A stretch of 64,000 nucleotides of DNA from positions 195,835 through 259,834 of the forward strand of contig CASGDR010000001.1 of the NCBI GenBank assembly GCA_949300345.1. The letters run 5' to 3'. Origin of the DNA: an uncultured bacterium (GTDB taxonomy: Bacteria > Bacillota_I > Bacilli_A > RFN20 > CAG-826). Positions within the stretch are counted from its first letter, which is position 1. Each line of letters starts with the position of its first letter. A model generated the notes under the pieces. It searched no databases. It worked only from the letters and a program-made list of their open reading frames with translations, and was not told the DNA's origin. The position numbers and the translations under genes were made by a program. Shown here piece by piece: positions 24,826 through 33,226 of this stretch.

Positions 24826-25293
24826 TTAAAACGGCAACTGGCTGTCGTCGATTTCGGCTTGGAAGTACTCGGGCTTGTAGTCGTAGAACCTGTCGATGTC
24901 GTTGATGGTCTTGTCCTCGCCGTACTGGTTCTTGTAGGTCCTTTGGGTTACGTGAGCCCTGCCTTGGGCGCCGACGACCTTGCTCCAGTCCATCCTGAGC
25001 TTCTCGCCGTGCTTCTTCTGCCCGATGCATCTGAAGAAAGAGGAAAGCCTCCACTCCAGCGTGCGGTAGAGAAGCAAATCGAAGCGGATGGATGTGTCTC
25101 CCTTGTCGCTATGGATCTCGACGGTGATGACGGCCTTGTTGCAGGCTGGGATCTTAGCTCCGCCCGGGAACCTGCCCCTCTCGAAGTTGGTGACGACGAA
25201 GTTGTAGTCGCCCTCCGGGAGCAATACGAATTCCTTCCCGTCCTCTTGGATGCCGTCGTCCCAGTCCATCAAATTCATGTCTTTGTTTTCCAT
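24826..25293 (-). CDS. SSB-like protein, DUF669 family
   Basis: 155 residues, beta-rich, starting with the acidic MNLMDWDDG and containing LPEGDYNFVVTNFERG, features of the DUF669 family. The extreme C-terminus IDDSQLPF mimics the acidic tail of bacterial SSB proteins, used to recruit partners. Found between the helicase and a Sak4-like ATPase, it probably coats single strands during phage recombination and replication. Confidence 0.8.
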   Translation of the reverse strand: MENKDMNLMDWDDGIQEDGKEFVLLPEGDYNFVVTNFERGRFPGGAKIPACNKAVITVEIHSDKGDTSIRFDLLLYRTLEWRLSSFFRCIGQKKHGEKLRMDWSKVVGAQGRAHVTQRTYKNQYGEDKTINDIDRFYDYKPEYFQAEIDDSQLPF

Positions 25294-26279
25294 TATCTGT
25301 TACCTCCGTTGTTCATTGCCTTGACCCCTTCGACGATCTTCTTCCAGTGAGGGATGACCCACCTTGAGATGATGTCGTCGGAGTAGTCTTCAAGCGGCTC
25401 GCTGGCCTTGTAATGGCCCTTCGACTCGACGAACTTCCTGAAGTCATCGGCCGATATCCCTGCTTCCTTGATGAGCGATTTCATCTTGGCCACGAGCGGC
25501 CTGTCCTTTTGAATCGGCGTGGATTCTGCAGGCTTTTTCTCGATTTCAGGCGTTTTTCCGGGCTCGCTGTCTGCGAATAGATGCTTTATCGAAGAGAAAT
25601 CCATGTCGACTTCCTCTGGCAGGTTGAAGCGGTTCTTGGCGTCCCAGCAAGGATGGTGGGACGTGTACATGACCCTCTTCCCGCCCTGCGCCTTCTTGCT
25701 GTTGTTCTCGGTGGTGACCACATAGGTCTTGTAGTTGCAGAAGAGGAGCATGTCGCACCATTCCTTGAGCAAAGGGGCAACTTGCCTAGAGAGCTTCATC
25801 TCGTATCTGTCGAACTGCCCTGCCTCTTCCGGAAGCTCGAACTTCCTGGGTTTGGCGTGTGCCGTGAAGGTGACGTTTATGCCGAGTTCGATGAGCTTGT
25901 CGCAGAGCTTGAGTAGCCTCGTGAAGTCGTCCGCCACAAAGGTGTATCCCTTGCCATATGAGATGGCTTCGATCGACGCCACCCTGTTCTTGGTGCAGAC
26001 GTCGGCCTCGGCCAGGTTCTCCGCCCAGTCGGCGCTGTCGATGACGAGCGTCTTGCAGATGGTCGGCTCGGCGATCACCTCGTTGACGATGGCGATGAGC
26101 TCGTCCCATGAGCTGTTGCACAGTATCCTTCGGACGTTTAGCGTGCTTGTCCCGTTCTCGGTGTCGATGAAGAGAGGGTTCGGGAACTGGCTGGCAAGAG
26201 TCGATTTGCCGATGCCTTCGGGTCCCATTACCACGGTCTTGATGGCACGCTTTTTTATTCCTGTTTCGATCTTAAGCAT
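25293..26279 (-). CDS. Sak4-like RecA-fold ATPase (single-strand annealing recombinase)
   Basis: 328 residues. Walker A MGPEGIGKSTLA (about 18-25), then FIDTENGT, and Walker B-like KTLVIDSADWAE, as in the AAA_24/Sak4 group of phage nucleotide-binding proteins. These act with SSB in strand annealing. Neighbours (SSB-like gene downstream, DUF2800 nuclease-like gene upstream) support a recombination module. Confidence 0.85.
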   Translation of the reverse strand: MLKIETGIKKRAIKTVVMGPEGIGKSTLASQFPNPLFIDTENGTSTLNVRRILCNSSWDELIAIVNEVIAEPTICKTLVIDSADWAENLAEADVCTKNRVASIEAISYGKGYTFVADDFTRLLKLCDKLIELGINVTFTAHAKPRKFELPEEAGQFDRYEMKLSRQVAPLLKEWCDMLLFCNYKTYVVTTENNSKKAQGGKRVMYTSHHPCWDAKNRFNLPEEVDMDFSSIKHLFADSEPGKTPEIEKKPAESTPIQKDRPLVAKMKSLIKEAGISADDFRKFVESKGHYKASEPLEDYSDDIISRWVIPHWKKIVEGVKAMNNGGNR

Positions 26280-27453
26280 TGGATTTTTCCTCCTGGTTGT
26301 TTGGTTTGATTTCTTCCCTCGGGTCGCTGATCGGGACCAACGAAATCGTCCCCTCCTGGTAGACGACGTATGGGGAGACGAGTTCCTTGAACCTGTCCTT
26401 GCCGAGCTTCCTGGTGAGTTCGGTTATGCCTAGTAGCTTCCTTTGCGCGTATGGCTCGTAGCCTGCCTCGGTGAGGATCTCCCCTACCTTGGCCTCGTCA
26501 CTAATTTTCCTAGTGACCCTTGAGTGGACGAGCTTGTAGCCTTCGTAGCGATAGCCGCCTAGGGCCTTCTTTAGGCAATGGTCCTTCACCGCTTGGAAGT
26601 AGGCGATGCAGTCGTCGCATTTTGGCAGGATCTTGGCTATCTCCTCTTCAGAGAGTGTTTCGTGTTTCCTGTCCAAATCAGCCAATTTCTCTGCAGATTC
26701 CAGCTTTTTCCGGCAGATTGCGAATCCCGGGCAGTACCTGCACTTGGGGTTCTCCTTGGCCGTCCTGTCGCCCGATTTGATGGCTTTGACCGCCGGCTGG
26801 ACCACTTCCACGTCGAACTTGATGAGCTCCTCGATCGGCATCTCATGCTCGTTGGTGTTGTTGACGACCGGCTGGTAGATGACGAGCCTTACGTTCCTGA
26901 TTTGGTAGACGTCCTTGAAGCACTTGTAGACCGCCGATGCGTATATGCCAAGTTGCGGGTTGATGTGGTTCTCTTCCTTGTCGAATGCGTGGACCGGCAG
27001 CCTTCCCGTCTTGAGGTCGATAATGGTCAAAGTCCCGCCATCCCTGTCGGATATGATTCCGAAGTCCAGCGTGCCTACCGAGTTCTCGTCGAACCCAAGG
27101 TCCACGGATTGCTCCAATAGGACGATTGGCTTGTCCTTGCTTCTGCTTGTCTCGAACTCGACCGTCGACACCACGAACGATGTGTAATTGTCGGCGACAT
27201 CCTGCATTTCGGGACTGTAGTGTTTGAACTCCTTTATCGCTTCCTCGGCCGTCTTCTCCTCTTCGTCGTAGTCCTTGATGTTGAGTGCCTTGGCGATCTG
27301 GAGCGATCCGAGCTCATGGCATTCCGTCCCGAACTCCGCCTGCTCGTTGGTTTCGTTGTTGTTCCCGTCCGTGAAGATGGCCGAGAGGTAGCAATTGAGC
27401 CAGAGGGCGGACTTGCTAGGCGAGAACACCTTCGAATGCTTTTGCGGCTTCAT
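26272..27453 (-). CDS. DUF2800 protein, RecB/Cas4-like nuclease fold
   Basis: 393 residues from the ATG at 27453 (overlaps the stop of the small upstream gene; AGAGGAA precedes it). Opens FSPSKSALWLNC, followed by EFGTECHELG, then LDFGIISDRD and IIDLKTGR, a PD-(D/E)XK active-site pattern. Late Cys residues (CRYCPGFAICRKK and an earlier Cys) resemble a Cas4/AddB-type iron-sulfur cluster. Probably the exonuclease of the phage recombination set. Confidence 0.85.
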   Translation of the reverse strand: MKPQKHSKVFSPSKSALWLNCYLSAIFTDGNNNETNEQAEFGTECHELGSLQIAKALNIKDYDEEEKTAEEAIKEFKHYSPEMQDVADNYTSFVVSTVEFETSRSKDKPIVLLEQSVDLGFDENSVGTLDFGIISDRDGGTLTIIDLKTGRLPVHAFDKEENHINPQLGIYASAVYKCFKDVYQIRNVRLVIYQPVVNNTNEHEMPIEELIKFDVEVVQPAVKAIKSGDRTAKENPKCRYCPGFAICRKKLESAEKLADLDRKHETLSEEEIAKILPKCDDCIAYFQAVKDHCLKKALGGYRYEGYKLVHSRVTRKISDEAKVGEILTEAGYEPYAQRKLLGITELTRKLGKDRFKELVSPYVVYQEGTISLVPISDPREEIKPNNQEEKSNA

Positions 27454-27626
27454 TTCCTCTGGCCTCCGCACTTGGAGCAGCCGCAGCACTTCCTGCCCTC
27501 TTTCTTGTTCTTGGTGATGGAAACCGAAACCGTCACGTCGCCTAGGTTCAAAGAGAACTTGAGCGCCTTGGGTTGGGGCTCGCTTCCGAAGATGGCGTTG
27601 AGGAGTCTTTCATTGTTCTTTTCCAT
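27450..27626 (-). CDS. Small prophage protein with C-terminal Cys cluster
   Basis: 58 residues from the ATG at 27626, placed 5 nt after AAGGAGGA; another ATG two codons earlier overlaps that site and is unlikely. Ends KCCGCSKCGGQRK, four Cys that may bind metal. No family recognised. ATGA-coupled to the DUF2800 gene. Confidence 0.55.
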   Translation of the reverse strand: MEKNNERLLNAIFGSEPQPKALKFSLNLGDVTVSVSITKNKKEGRKCCGCSKCGGQRK

Positions 27627-27810
27627 AGCCATCCTCCTTGCTTTCCTCGATGGTGACGCTTTTGACCGAATCCCCCGGGACGATGATCGCCACCTTGCTG
27701 CTTCCCTTGATGAGGTCCTTTACCTTGACCTCCGGGGAAACCTTCTTGTAGGTGACAACACTGTCCTTTGGAGATTCCTTCGAAACGCCGATTCTTAATT
27801 TGTGTTTCAT
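27610..27810 (-). CDS. Small early prophage protein, unknown
   Basis: 66 residues from the ATG at 27810 after AGAAAGGAGAATTCT. Basic start, then the strand-rich KVAIIVPGDSVKSVTIEE. First gene of the early operon and overlaps the next one. No family recognised. Confidence 0.55.
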   Translation of the reverse strand: MKHKLRIGVSKESPKDSVVTYKKVSPEVKVKDLIKGSSKVAIIVPGDSVKSVTIEESKEDGYGKEQ

Positions 27811-28215
27811 AGAATTCTCCTTTCTGAGAGGGAACACTCCCCTGCTCACCATACTGAGAAAAACAGGGTCCTTTGATGGGGGTCCTTCCGAGAAAAAGTT
27901 CAAAAGAATTTCCGGGCAGCAAAAAGGCCCATCCCTACCAGAGAATGGAATCCCCGATAAGAATGGGCGGTGAAAATGATAAGAATATGTTTAGTTTGCG
28001 AGGGGTGTGCATCGACCTCTCGAAAAGGCTTTACGCCGTGTCAAAGTAGGCAACGCCGTGTAAAGAGGTCTCAAAAAAGCAGTGAAAATTGGCTCTTCCA
28101 GGTCCGAACCTGACACGGCGCACTTTCATAAAACCCCGTCATTATGGGCAAAATCAAAAAAAGTCTGAACACCCCTAACCGGAATTAAGAGTGTATCAGA
28201 CATGTTGTTCAAATA
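27811..28215 (-). promoter_or_regulatory. Early leader and regulatory region with CGCCGTGT repeats
   Basis: About 400 nt without a gene between the first early gene and the tRNA-Thr 3' end. It contains two direct copies of ACGCCGTGT (starting at 28033 and 28052) and one inverted copy, ACACGGCG (28113-28120). A perfect CAGGT-TCGG-ACCTG hairpin lies next to the last one (28099-28112 on the plus strand). This looks like an operator region, but no -35/-10 pair is convincing. An integrase or repressor gene would be expected here and is not present. Confidence 0.5.
27921..27968 (-). terminator. Leader terminator-like hairpin upstream of early genes
   Basis: Minus-strand GCCCAT and ATGGGC arms (27963-27968 with 27927-27932), enclosing about 30 nt that can pair further, followed by CTTTTTG. 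It lies in the leader of the early operon, upstream of its first gene, which suggests attenuation or antitermination control. Moderate support because the loop is long. Confidence 0.4.
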
Positions 28216-28289
28216 TGGTGCCCCGCCGCAGAGTCGAACTACGGACTGGTCCTTACCATGGACCCGTTATGCCGTTTAACTAGCGGGGC
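28216..28289 (-). tRNA. tRNA-Thr (anticodon GGT), likely prophage attachment site
   Basis: Cloverleaf with acceptor GCCCCGC/GCGGGGC, D stem GTTA/TAAC, anticodon stem GGTCC/GGACC around loop ATGGTAA (anticodon GGT, U33 present), T stem CGTAG/CTGCG and loop TTCGACT, with an encoded ACCA end. Its 3' end faces the prophage, the usual geometry when an integrase uses a tRNA 3' end as attB. A second copy of the 3' end should then exist left of this window. Confidence 0.85.
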
Positions 28290-28410
28290 TTCCTTTTTCC
28301 TCCCGTCCGAGGCGATGGATGAGAGGCTAAGGCCGCTGCCCTATTGGGCAACGAAGGAAATGATAGAGGCTTTGGGTAGCTTGCGCAACCCATTTTCACA
28401 AGAATTTGGG

Positions 28411-29700
28411 CTAAAGGGCTTCCCCGGAGAGGTCATGGTAGAAGGCCGCGGTTATCTTTACCTTGGCCTTATCGCCCACCTTCAGTGGCGTCTTGGAAGC
28501 AAAGGTGATGTTCCCGTCGATTTCATCGGGGGCGTTCCAATATGACCTTAGAAGATACTCGCCCTCTTTCTTGCCGTGAGCGATGACGTAGCCTTCCATG
28601 GTCTCCCCGATGCGGGCAAGATTGTTTTTAAGCGATACTTCCTTGGCTTTTTGTAGATAGGCAATGCGCCTTTCTTCCTTTTTCCTTTGGGGGATCTGCC
28701 TCATTTTATAGCCTAGCGTCCCCTCCTCGCGGGAATAGCTGAAGACCCCGACATGGTCGAACCTGGCCTTTTCCAAGAAGTCCAAGGTGGAGGCCACGTC
28801 CCTTTCGCCTTCACCTGGAAAGCCGGCGATGAGGGTGGTCCTGAAGGCGGCTAGGGGCATGGCTTCCCGAAGTTTGGCGATGAGCCGGAGGTTGTTTTCC
28901 ACCGTATCGGGCCTATTCATGCTATGGAGGACCTTGTCGCTTCCGGATTGGACCGGGATATCGAAATAATGGGCGATGGTCTTCGAATCCCTGACCAGTT
29001 CCACGAAGCGGTCGCTTAGCTCGCTGGGATATAGATAAAGTAGGCGGATAGAATCAAATCCCATGACGTCAAGTCTTTCAAGCAGGTCGCAGAAATCCGG
29101 CTTATGGCCTTTGAAATCCTTGCCATAGGCGGCCGGGTCTTGGCTTATCAGGGAAATTTCCCTGATGCCTTTCGACTGTAAAATCCTGGCCTCTTCTAGA
29201 ACTTCTTCCATATCCCGGCTTTTATAGCGGCCCCTGATATAGGGAATCGCGCAGAAGGCACAGAAATGGTCGCATCCTTCCGAAATGCGCAAGTAAGCGG
29301 AAAAACTAGGCCCGGAGAGCACCCTCCTAAGGGGGTTCATCTCCACGATCTGGTTATCCTCGGGGAAGAGTTCCTTGATCCTTTGGTGCAGATGCGGGTA
29401 GTCGGAGATGGGGACGAAGAGGTCGACTTCCCCCATTTCCCTGACCAGTTGCTCGTAGTAGCGCTCCGTGAGGCACCCCACGACCACGAGCTTGGCTTTT
29501 TTGTATTGCCTCATGCGGAAGATTTCCCGGATGGATTCCTCCTTGGCCGAGGCGATGAAGCCGCAGGTATTGACGATGATGAGGTCGGCCTTGCTGGGAT
29601 CTAAGGTAAGTTGAAAACCATCCTCGAACATCGAAAGCATCATCTCGGAGTCAACGAGGTTTTTCGCGCACCCTAGTGAAAGCAGGGCCACGTATCTCAT
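28411..29700 (-). CDS. rimO: Ribosomal protein S12 methylthiotransferase
   Basis: 429 residues. N-terminal UPF0004 domain with SLGCAKNLVDSEM, radical-SAM cluster motif CDHFCAFCAIPYIRGRYKSR, and a C-terminal TRAM domain. It adds a methylthio group to Asp of ribosomal protein S12. Distinguished from MiaB by CAKN-VDSE and by PYIRG after the cluster. Last gene of the long operon; overlaps malQ by 4 nt. The 120 nt after it, before tRNA-Thr, hold no gene I can support. Confidence 0.95.
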   Translation of the reverse strand: MRYVALLSLGCAKNLVDSEMMLSMFEDGFQLTLDPSKADLIIVNTCGFIASAKEESIREIFRMRQYKKAKLVVVGCLTERYYEQLVREMGEVDLFVPISDYPHLHQRIKELFPEDNQIVEMNPLRRVLSGPSFSAYLRISEGCDHFCAFCAIPYIRGRYKSRDMEEVLEEARILQSKGIREISLISQDPAAYGKDFKGHKPDFCDLLERLDVMGFDSIRLLYLYPSELSDRFVELVRDSKTIAHYFDIPVQSGSDKVLHSMNRPDTVENNLRLIAKLREAMPLAAFRTTLIAGFPGEGERDVASTLDFLEKARFDHVGVFSYSREEGTLGYKMRQIPQRKKEERRIAYLQKAKEVSLKNNLARIGETMEGYVIAHGKKEGEYLLRSYWNAPDEIDGNITFASKTPLKVGDKAKVKITAAFYHDLSGEAL

Positions 29701-31175
29701 AGGCGGTTGTATTTCTTTAGCAGGGCCCTGGAAGCCTTGAGAGCCTTCTCGACGGGGGCGAAGTCGGGCTCGCGGTAGGTCCAGTTGACATCGTCAACGA
29801 TGCCGGGGACATTGATCCTTGCCTCGCTGCCCCTCTTAAGGAGGTCATAGACATTCAGGATGGCCCATTTGGCCTTCAGTGAGAGAAGGAATTCGATGGA
29901 AGATTCCACCAGATCATCGGTGGGAAGATTGGCCAGTTCCATCCCCTTCTTCCATAGCGCAAGGTCGGCTTCCTCCATCTTGTCGAGGTAGCCTTTCATG
30001 GTGTCATTATCATGGGTGCCGAGATAGGCGGCCATGTTTTCCTTATCGAGGAACTTGCCGCTTTGCTGGGCATATCCGAAGAAGGTGAATTCCACGACGT
30101 TCATGCCCGGGAAATCATAATGGTCGCGGAGCACGAGGACTTCCGGACGCAGGTCGCCGAGGTCCTCGGCGATGATGTTGGCATCGGGATGCTTCTTAAG
30201 GAAAAGGTCAAAGAACTTATACCCCGGGGCTTCGATCCATTCCCCTTCGATCGCGGTCGGACAGGAGGAAGGGATCTTCCAATAGGTATCGAAGGCCCGG
30301 AAATGGTCGAGCCTGACGATATCGTAGAGCTTGGCGTTTTCGGCCAAACGTTCCTCGATGAAGGCAAAGTCGGTCTTTTCAAGATGGTCCCAGTCATACA
30401 TGGGGTTACCCCACCTCTGCCCGGTCTTGGAGAAATAATCCGGCGGTACCCCGGCGATGAAGGTGGGCTTTAGCTCTTCATCGAGCAAGAAGCAATCGTC
30501 ATGGGTATAGACGTCGCAGGAATCGTATCCCACATAGAAGGGAACGTCCCCGATGATGGAAATGCCCAGGCGGTTGCAGTATTCATGGAGCAAGGTATAT
30601 TGCTCGATGAGGGTCTTCTGCAGCCAGATTTCAAACCAATAGGCCTCGAGTTCGTCGCCCTTGAGTTTGGGGAGCAATTTGCCCCTGGTCTTTTCCTCTT
30701 TGGTCCAATTGTCCCAAGAGGCCATGGCGTTCTTGCGCTTGAGGGACATGAAATAGCCGTAGCTACGGATCTGCTCATGCCCTTCCTTAAGCCACTTTTC
30801 CAAAGCGGCATAGTCCCCGGCGGTCTCCTTCTTGAAGGCCTTGATCAGATACGGGAACTTGTAGTCCCTGACCGTCTCGTAGGCGATGCGCTTGTCATTC
30901 TTGTGGAAATCCTTGGGGCGCTCGATGAGCCCGCGGTCGGCCAAGGCATCGAGGTCGATGTAGAGTTCCTCGATGGCGTAGCTGGAAAAGGGCTGGTAAG
31001 GCGAATGCCCATAACCCAAAGGATTAAGTGGCAAGATCTGCCATATCTTGTAGCCCGATTCATGGAGCAGATCGGCAAATTTCCTCGCCGAAGCCCCGAA
31101 ATCGCCGATGCCCAATCTTCCAGGCAACGAAGCAATGGGGAACAATATCCCCGCGCACCTAAGGTTTTTGTCCAT
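29697..31175 (-). CDS. malQ: 4-alpha-glucanotransferase
   Basis: 492 residues from the ATG at 31175 (GGAGGG upstream). GH77 motifs: GILFPIASLPGRLGIGDFG at the start, the mid-chain VRLDHFRAFDTYW with the nucleophile Asp, ANIIAEDLGDL with the acid/base Glu, and YLGTHDNDT. It disproportionates maltodextrins, working with maltose/starch uptake or glycogen turnover. Its linkage to the Leloir genes suggests a shared carbohydrate programme. Confidence 0.95.
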   Translation of the reverse strand: MDKNLRCAGILFPIASLPGRLGIGDFGASARKFADLLHESGYKIWQILPLNPLGYGHSPYQPFSSYAIEELYIDLDALADRGLIERPKDFHKNDKRIAYETVRDYKFPYLIKAFKKETAGDYAALEKWLKEGHEQIRSYGYFMSLKRKNAMASWDNWTKEEKTRGKLLPKLKGDELEAYWFEIWLQKTLIEQYTLLHEYCNRLGISIIGDVPFYVGYDSCDVYTHDDCFLLDEELKPTFIAGVPPDYFSKTGQRWGNPMYDWDHLEKTDFAFIEERLAENAKLYDIVRLDHFRAFDTYWKIPSSCPTAIEGEWIEAPGYKFFDLFLKKHPDANIIAEDLGDLRPEVLVLRDHYDFPGMNVVEFTFFGYAQQSGKFLDKENMAAYLGTHDNDTMKGYLDKMEEADLALWKKGMELANLPTDDLVESSIEFLLSLKAKWAILNVYDLLKRGSEARINVPGIVDDVNWTYREPDFAPVEKALKASRALLKKYNRL

Positions 31176-31177
31176 AA

Positions 31178-32044
31178 TCAAGCGGCCCTCCTCAGCCGTC
31201 TTTCTCTTAGTCTAACCCCAATCAGGGTCTTTAGTCCCCTCCAGTCGGCCTTGATGGCCCATTTTTGGGAAGGATAGGCAAAGGCCAACCCGATGAAGGG
31301 GCATAGCAAAACAAGGGGTACCACGGCCCAAATGGCGGGTACGAAATAAAGGACTCCGTCGATGTAGAAATGGGGCATGATGCAGTATAGCCAGCCCAAC
31401 ATCGCATCCATCGATGAGGGCAGTCCCATGGCCGCGGCGGAATTGCGGTAGTCGCGGGAGAGTAAATCCAGCCAATCGGCCTGCACCAGTCCGGAAGCCA
31501 TGAGCAGAGCTTCGTTGACAAATATGACCATCATGTGGCACATGAAGCATAGCGATAGGTTCCAGCAATAGCGGTATTCGATCTTGATCTGTCCCGAGGT
31601 GAGCATGAGTATGGGCACCAGAATCAGGACTACGTGGCACGAATAAAAGCGCAGAACCTCCGTCAAATTGGAAATGTCGGAAAGATCCTTCCCGATGGCA
31701 GTGGTCGGCATGATGAGGACCACGGCCCCGGAAATGATGGAGATGATGGCCATATAGCTCTTCAGCCACTTGGTCCCATAGCGGTAGACAAAGGGCGAGA
31801 AGAAGATGGAAGCGGCACAGAGGTTTTCCAAAGTCGAGGCCCTTAGCATGTAAGGGAAGTCCTGCAGGTAATACGGTGAGAACTGCTTATAGAAATGAAG
31901 TAAAAAATTCATCCATAAGAGCGTCGTGCAGAGGATATAGGCGAAGCGCTTGCCAAGCCTATTGGTGAGGTAGTTGGTCAAAATGGTGATGAAAACAAAG
32001 CTGAGAATCGCAAGAAAGTAAAAGAAATTCCCAACTTGGATCAT
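31178..32044 (-). CDS. YwaF/TIGR02206-type integral membrane protein
   Basis: 288 residues with about six to seven membrane helices, including FLAILSFVFITILTNYL and YMAIISIISGAVVLIMP. Conserved-looking polar residues sit within helices (HVVLILVPIL, HMMVIFVNEALL). This pattern fits the YwaF-type family of unknown function common in Bacillota. It lies between galK and malQ with 2-6 nt gaps. Confidence 0.65.
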   Translation of the reverse strand: MIQVGNFFYFLAILSFVFITILTNYLTNRLGKRFAYILCTTLLWMNFLLHFYKQFSPYYLQDFPYMLRASTLENLCAASIFFSPFVYRYGTKWLKSYMAIISIISGAVVLIMPTTAIGKDLSDISNLTEVLRFYSCHVVLILVPILMLTSGQIKIEYRYCWNLSLCFMCHMMVIFVNEALLMASGLVQADWLDLLSRDYRNSAAAMGLPSSMDAMLGWLYCIMPHFYIDGVLYFVPAIWAVVPLVLLCPFIGLAFAYPSQKWAIKADWRGLKTLIGVRLRERRLRRAA

Positions 32045-32050
32045 TTTTGC

Positions 32051-33226
32051 CTATTTGACTTCGTGGGCTCCCTTATCGGGGATTTCGACCTCGACGACCG
32101 AGCCTTTGCCATAGGCTTCTTCCATGGTTTTCCTAAAGATGGGGAGTTCGTCATCATACAGGAAAGAGAGGGTGGTACCGGCAAAACCTCCGCCCATCAG
32201 GCGGGTGGCGCCTTTGTTGATGATGGAATTGGAAAGCTCGACGGCCTCAAGGGGCGACTTCTTGTATTGTCCGGGGACCACGGCGTTTCTAAGTAGATAA
32301 GCCGAAGAGATTTCCGAGGAGCGGATGATTTCAAGGAACATCCCCTCGTTTTTTTCCTTGATGGCCCTAAGGGCCCTTTCGACCCTTTGGTTTTCCTCAA
32401 AGAAGTGGACGGCTCTACCGACCGCGGTTTCCGACAATCGGGCGCCGCTATCGCGGATGGACCGGTAATAGATGGAAGGCTCGACGTCGCGTAGGAATTC
32501 GTGCCCCGAAACCCCTGCCGCGGCCTTCATGTCGCTAGGGATGGAGGCATAGTACCTGGTCATCTTGCCGTGGCTAAGACCCGGATTGGTAAGGACGATC
32601 TTCAAATCCTTGAAGGGCCATTCGACGTTTTGTATAACGGGGGCATTGGGATCTTTGAAATCGATGTAGCAAAGCCCGCCGAAGGCCGAGCCGCATTGGT
32701 CGAGCAAACCCGAAGGCTTGCCGAAATAGACGTTTTCGGCATATTGCCCGATGCGGGCGAGTTCGACCGCTTCGACCTTGCCGTCGTTATATAGTTCGTT
32801 GAGGATGGTGCCGCACATGAGTTCGAAAGCGGCCGAGGAGGAAACCCCGGCTCCGGGGAAGATGGAACTTTCGAAGACGGCGCTATAGCCGCCGATCTTA
32901 TGACCGGCCCTAGCCATGGCCGAGGTAACGCCCTTGGCCAAGGAGGAAGGCGAGCCCTTTTCCTCATCCATCACCTGAAGCAGGTCGATGGGGAACATGA
33001 AGGAGCCATAGCCCTTGGATTCAATGGCGATCATCCTATCGTCCCTAACAATGACGGAAGCCTTGATGCCTAGGGATGCCGGGGAAACGAGGACCACGCC
33101 ATGGTTATGGTCGGTGTGGTTGCCCAAGATCTCCAGACGTCCCGGGGAGAAGAAATGCCTGATGGTCCCCTCCTTCTTGCAATTGGCGCGGACCATCGCA
33201 TCAAGTTCTTTGAAATCAAGATCCAT
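32051..33226 (-). CDS. galK: Galactokinase
   Basis: 391 residues, GHMP kinase fold. Motif 1 FSPGRLEILGNHTDHNHG (usual EHTDYNGG is replaced, as in some Bacillota relatives), motif 2 GAGVSSSAAFELM, and motif 3 MGGGFAGTTLSF. It phosphorylates galactose to galactose-1-phosphate for the adjacent galT. GGAGGTCGGTT precedes the ATG; overlaps galT by 11 nt. Confidence 0.93.
   Translation of the reverse strand: MDLDFKELDAMVRANCKKEGTIRHFFSPGRLEILGNHTDHNHGVVLVSPASLGIKASVIVRDDRMIAIESKGYGSFMFPIDLLQVMDEEKGSPSSLAKGVTSAMARAGHKIGGYSAVFESSIFPGAGVSSSAAFELMCGTILNELYNDGKVEAVELARIGQYAENVYFGKPSGLLDQCGSAFGGLCYIDFKDPNAPVIQNVEWPFKDLKIVLTNPGLSHGKMTRYYASIPSDMKAAAGVSGHEFLRDVEPSIYYRSIRDSGARLSETAVGRAVHFFEENQRVERALRAIKEKNEGMFLEIIRSSEISSAYLLRNAVVPGQYKKSPLEAVELSNSIINKGATRLMGGGFAGTTLSFLYDDELPIFRKTMEEAYGKGSVVEVEIPDKGAHEVK

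Noticed and set aside
28095-28120. SRP RNA-like GTCAGGT..GGAAG text on the minus strand
   Set aside because: The apical loop and asymmetric loop of SRP RNA helix 8 do not form; a simple CAGGT/ACCTG hairpin explains it better.
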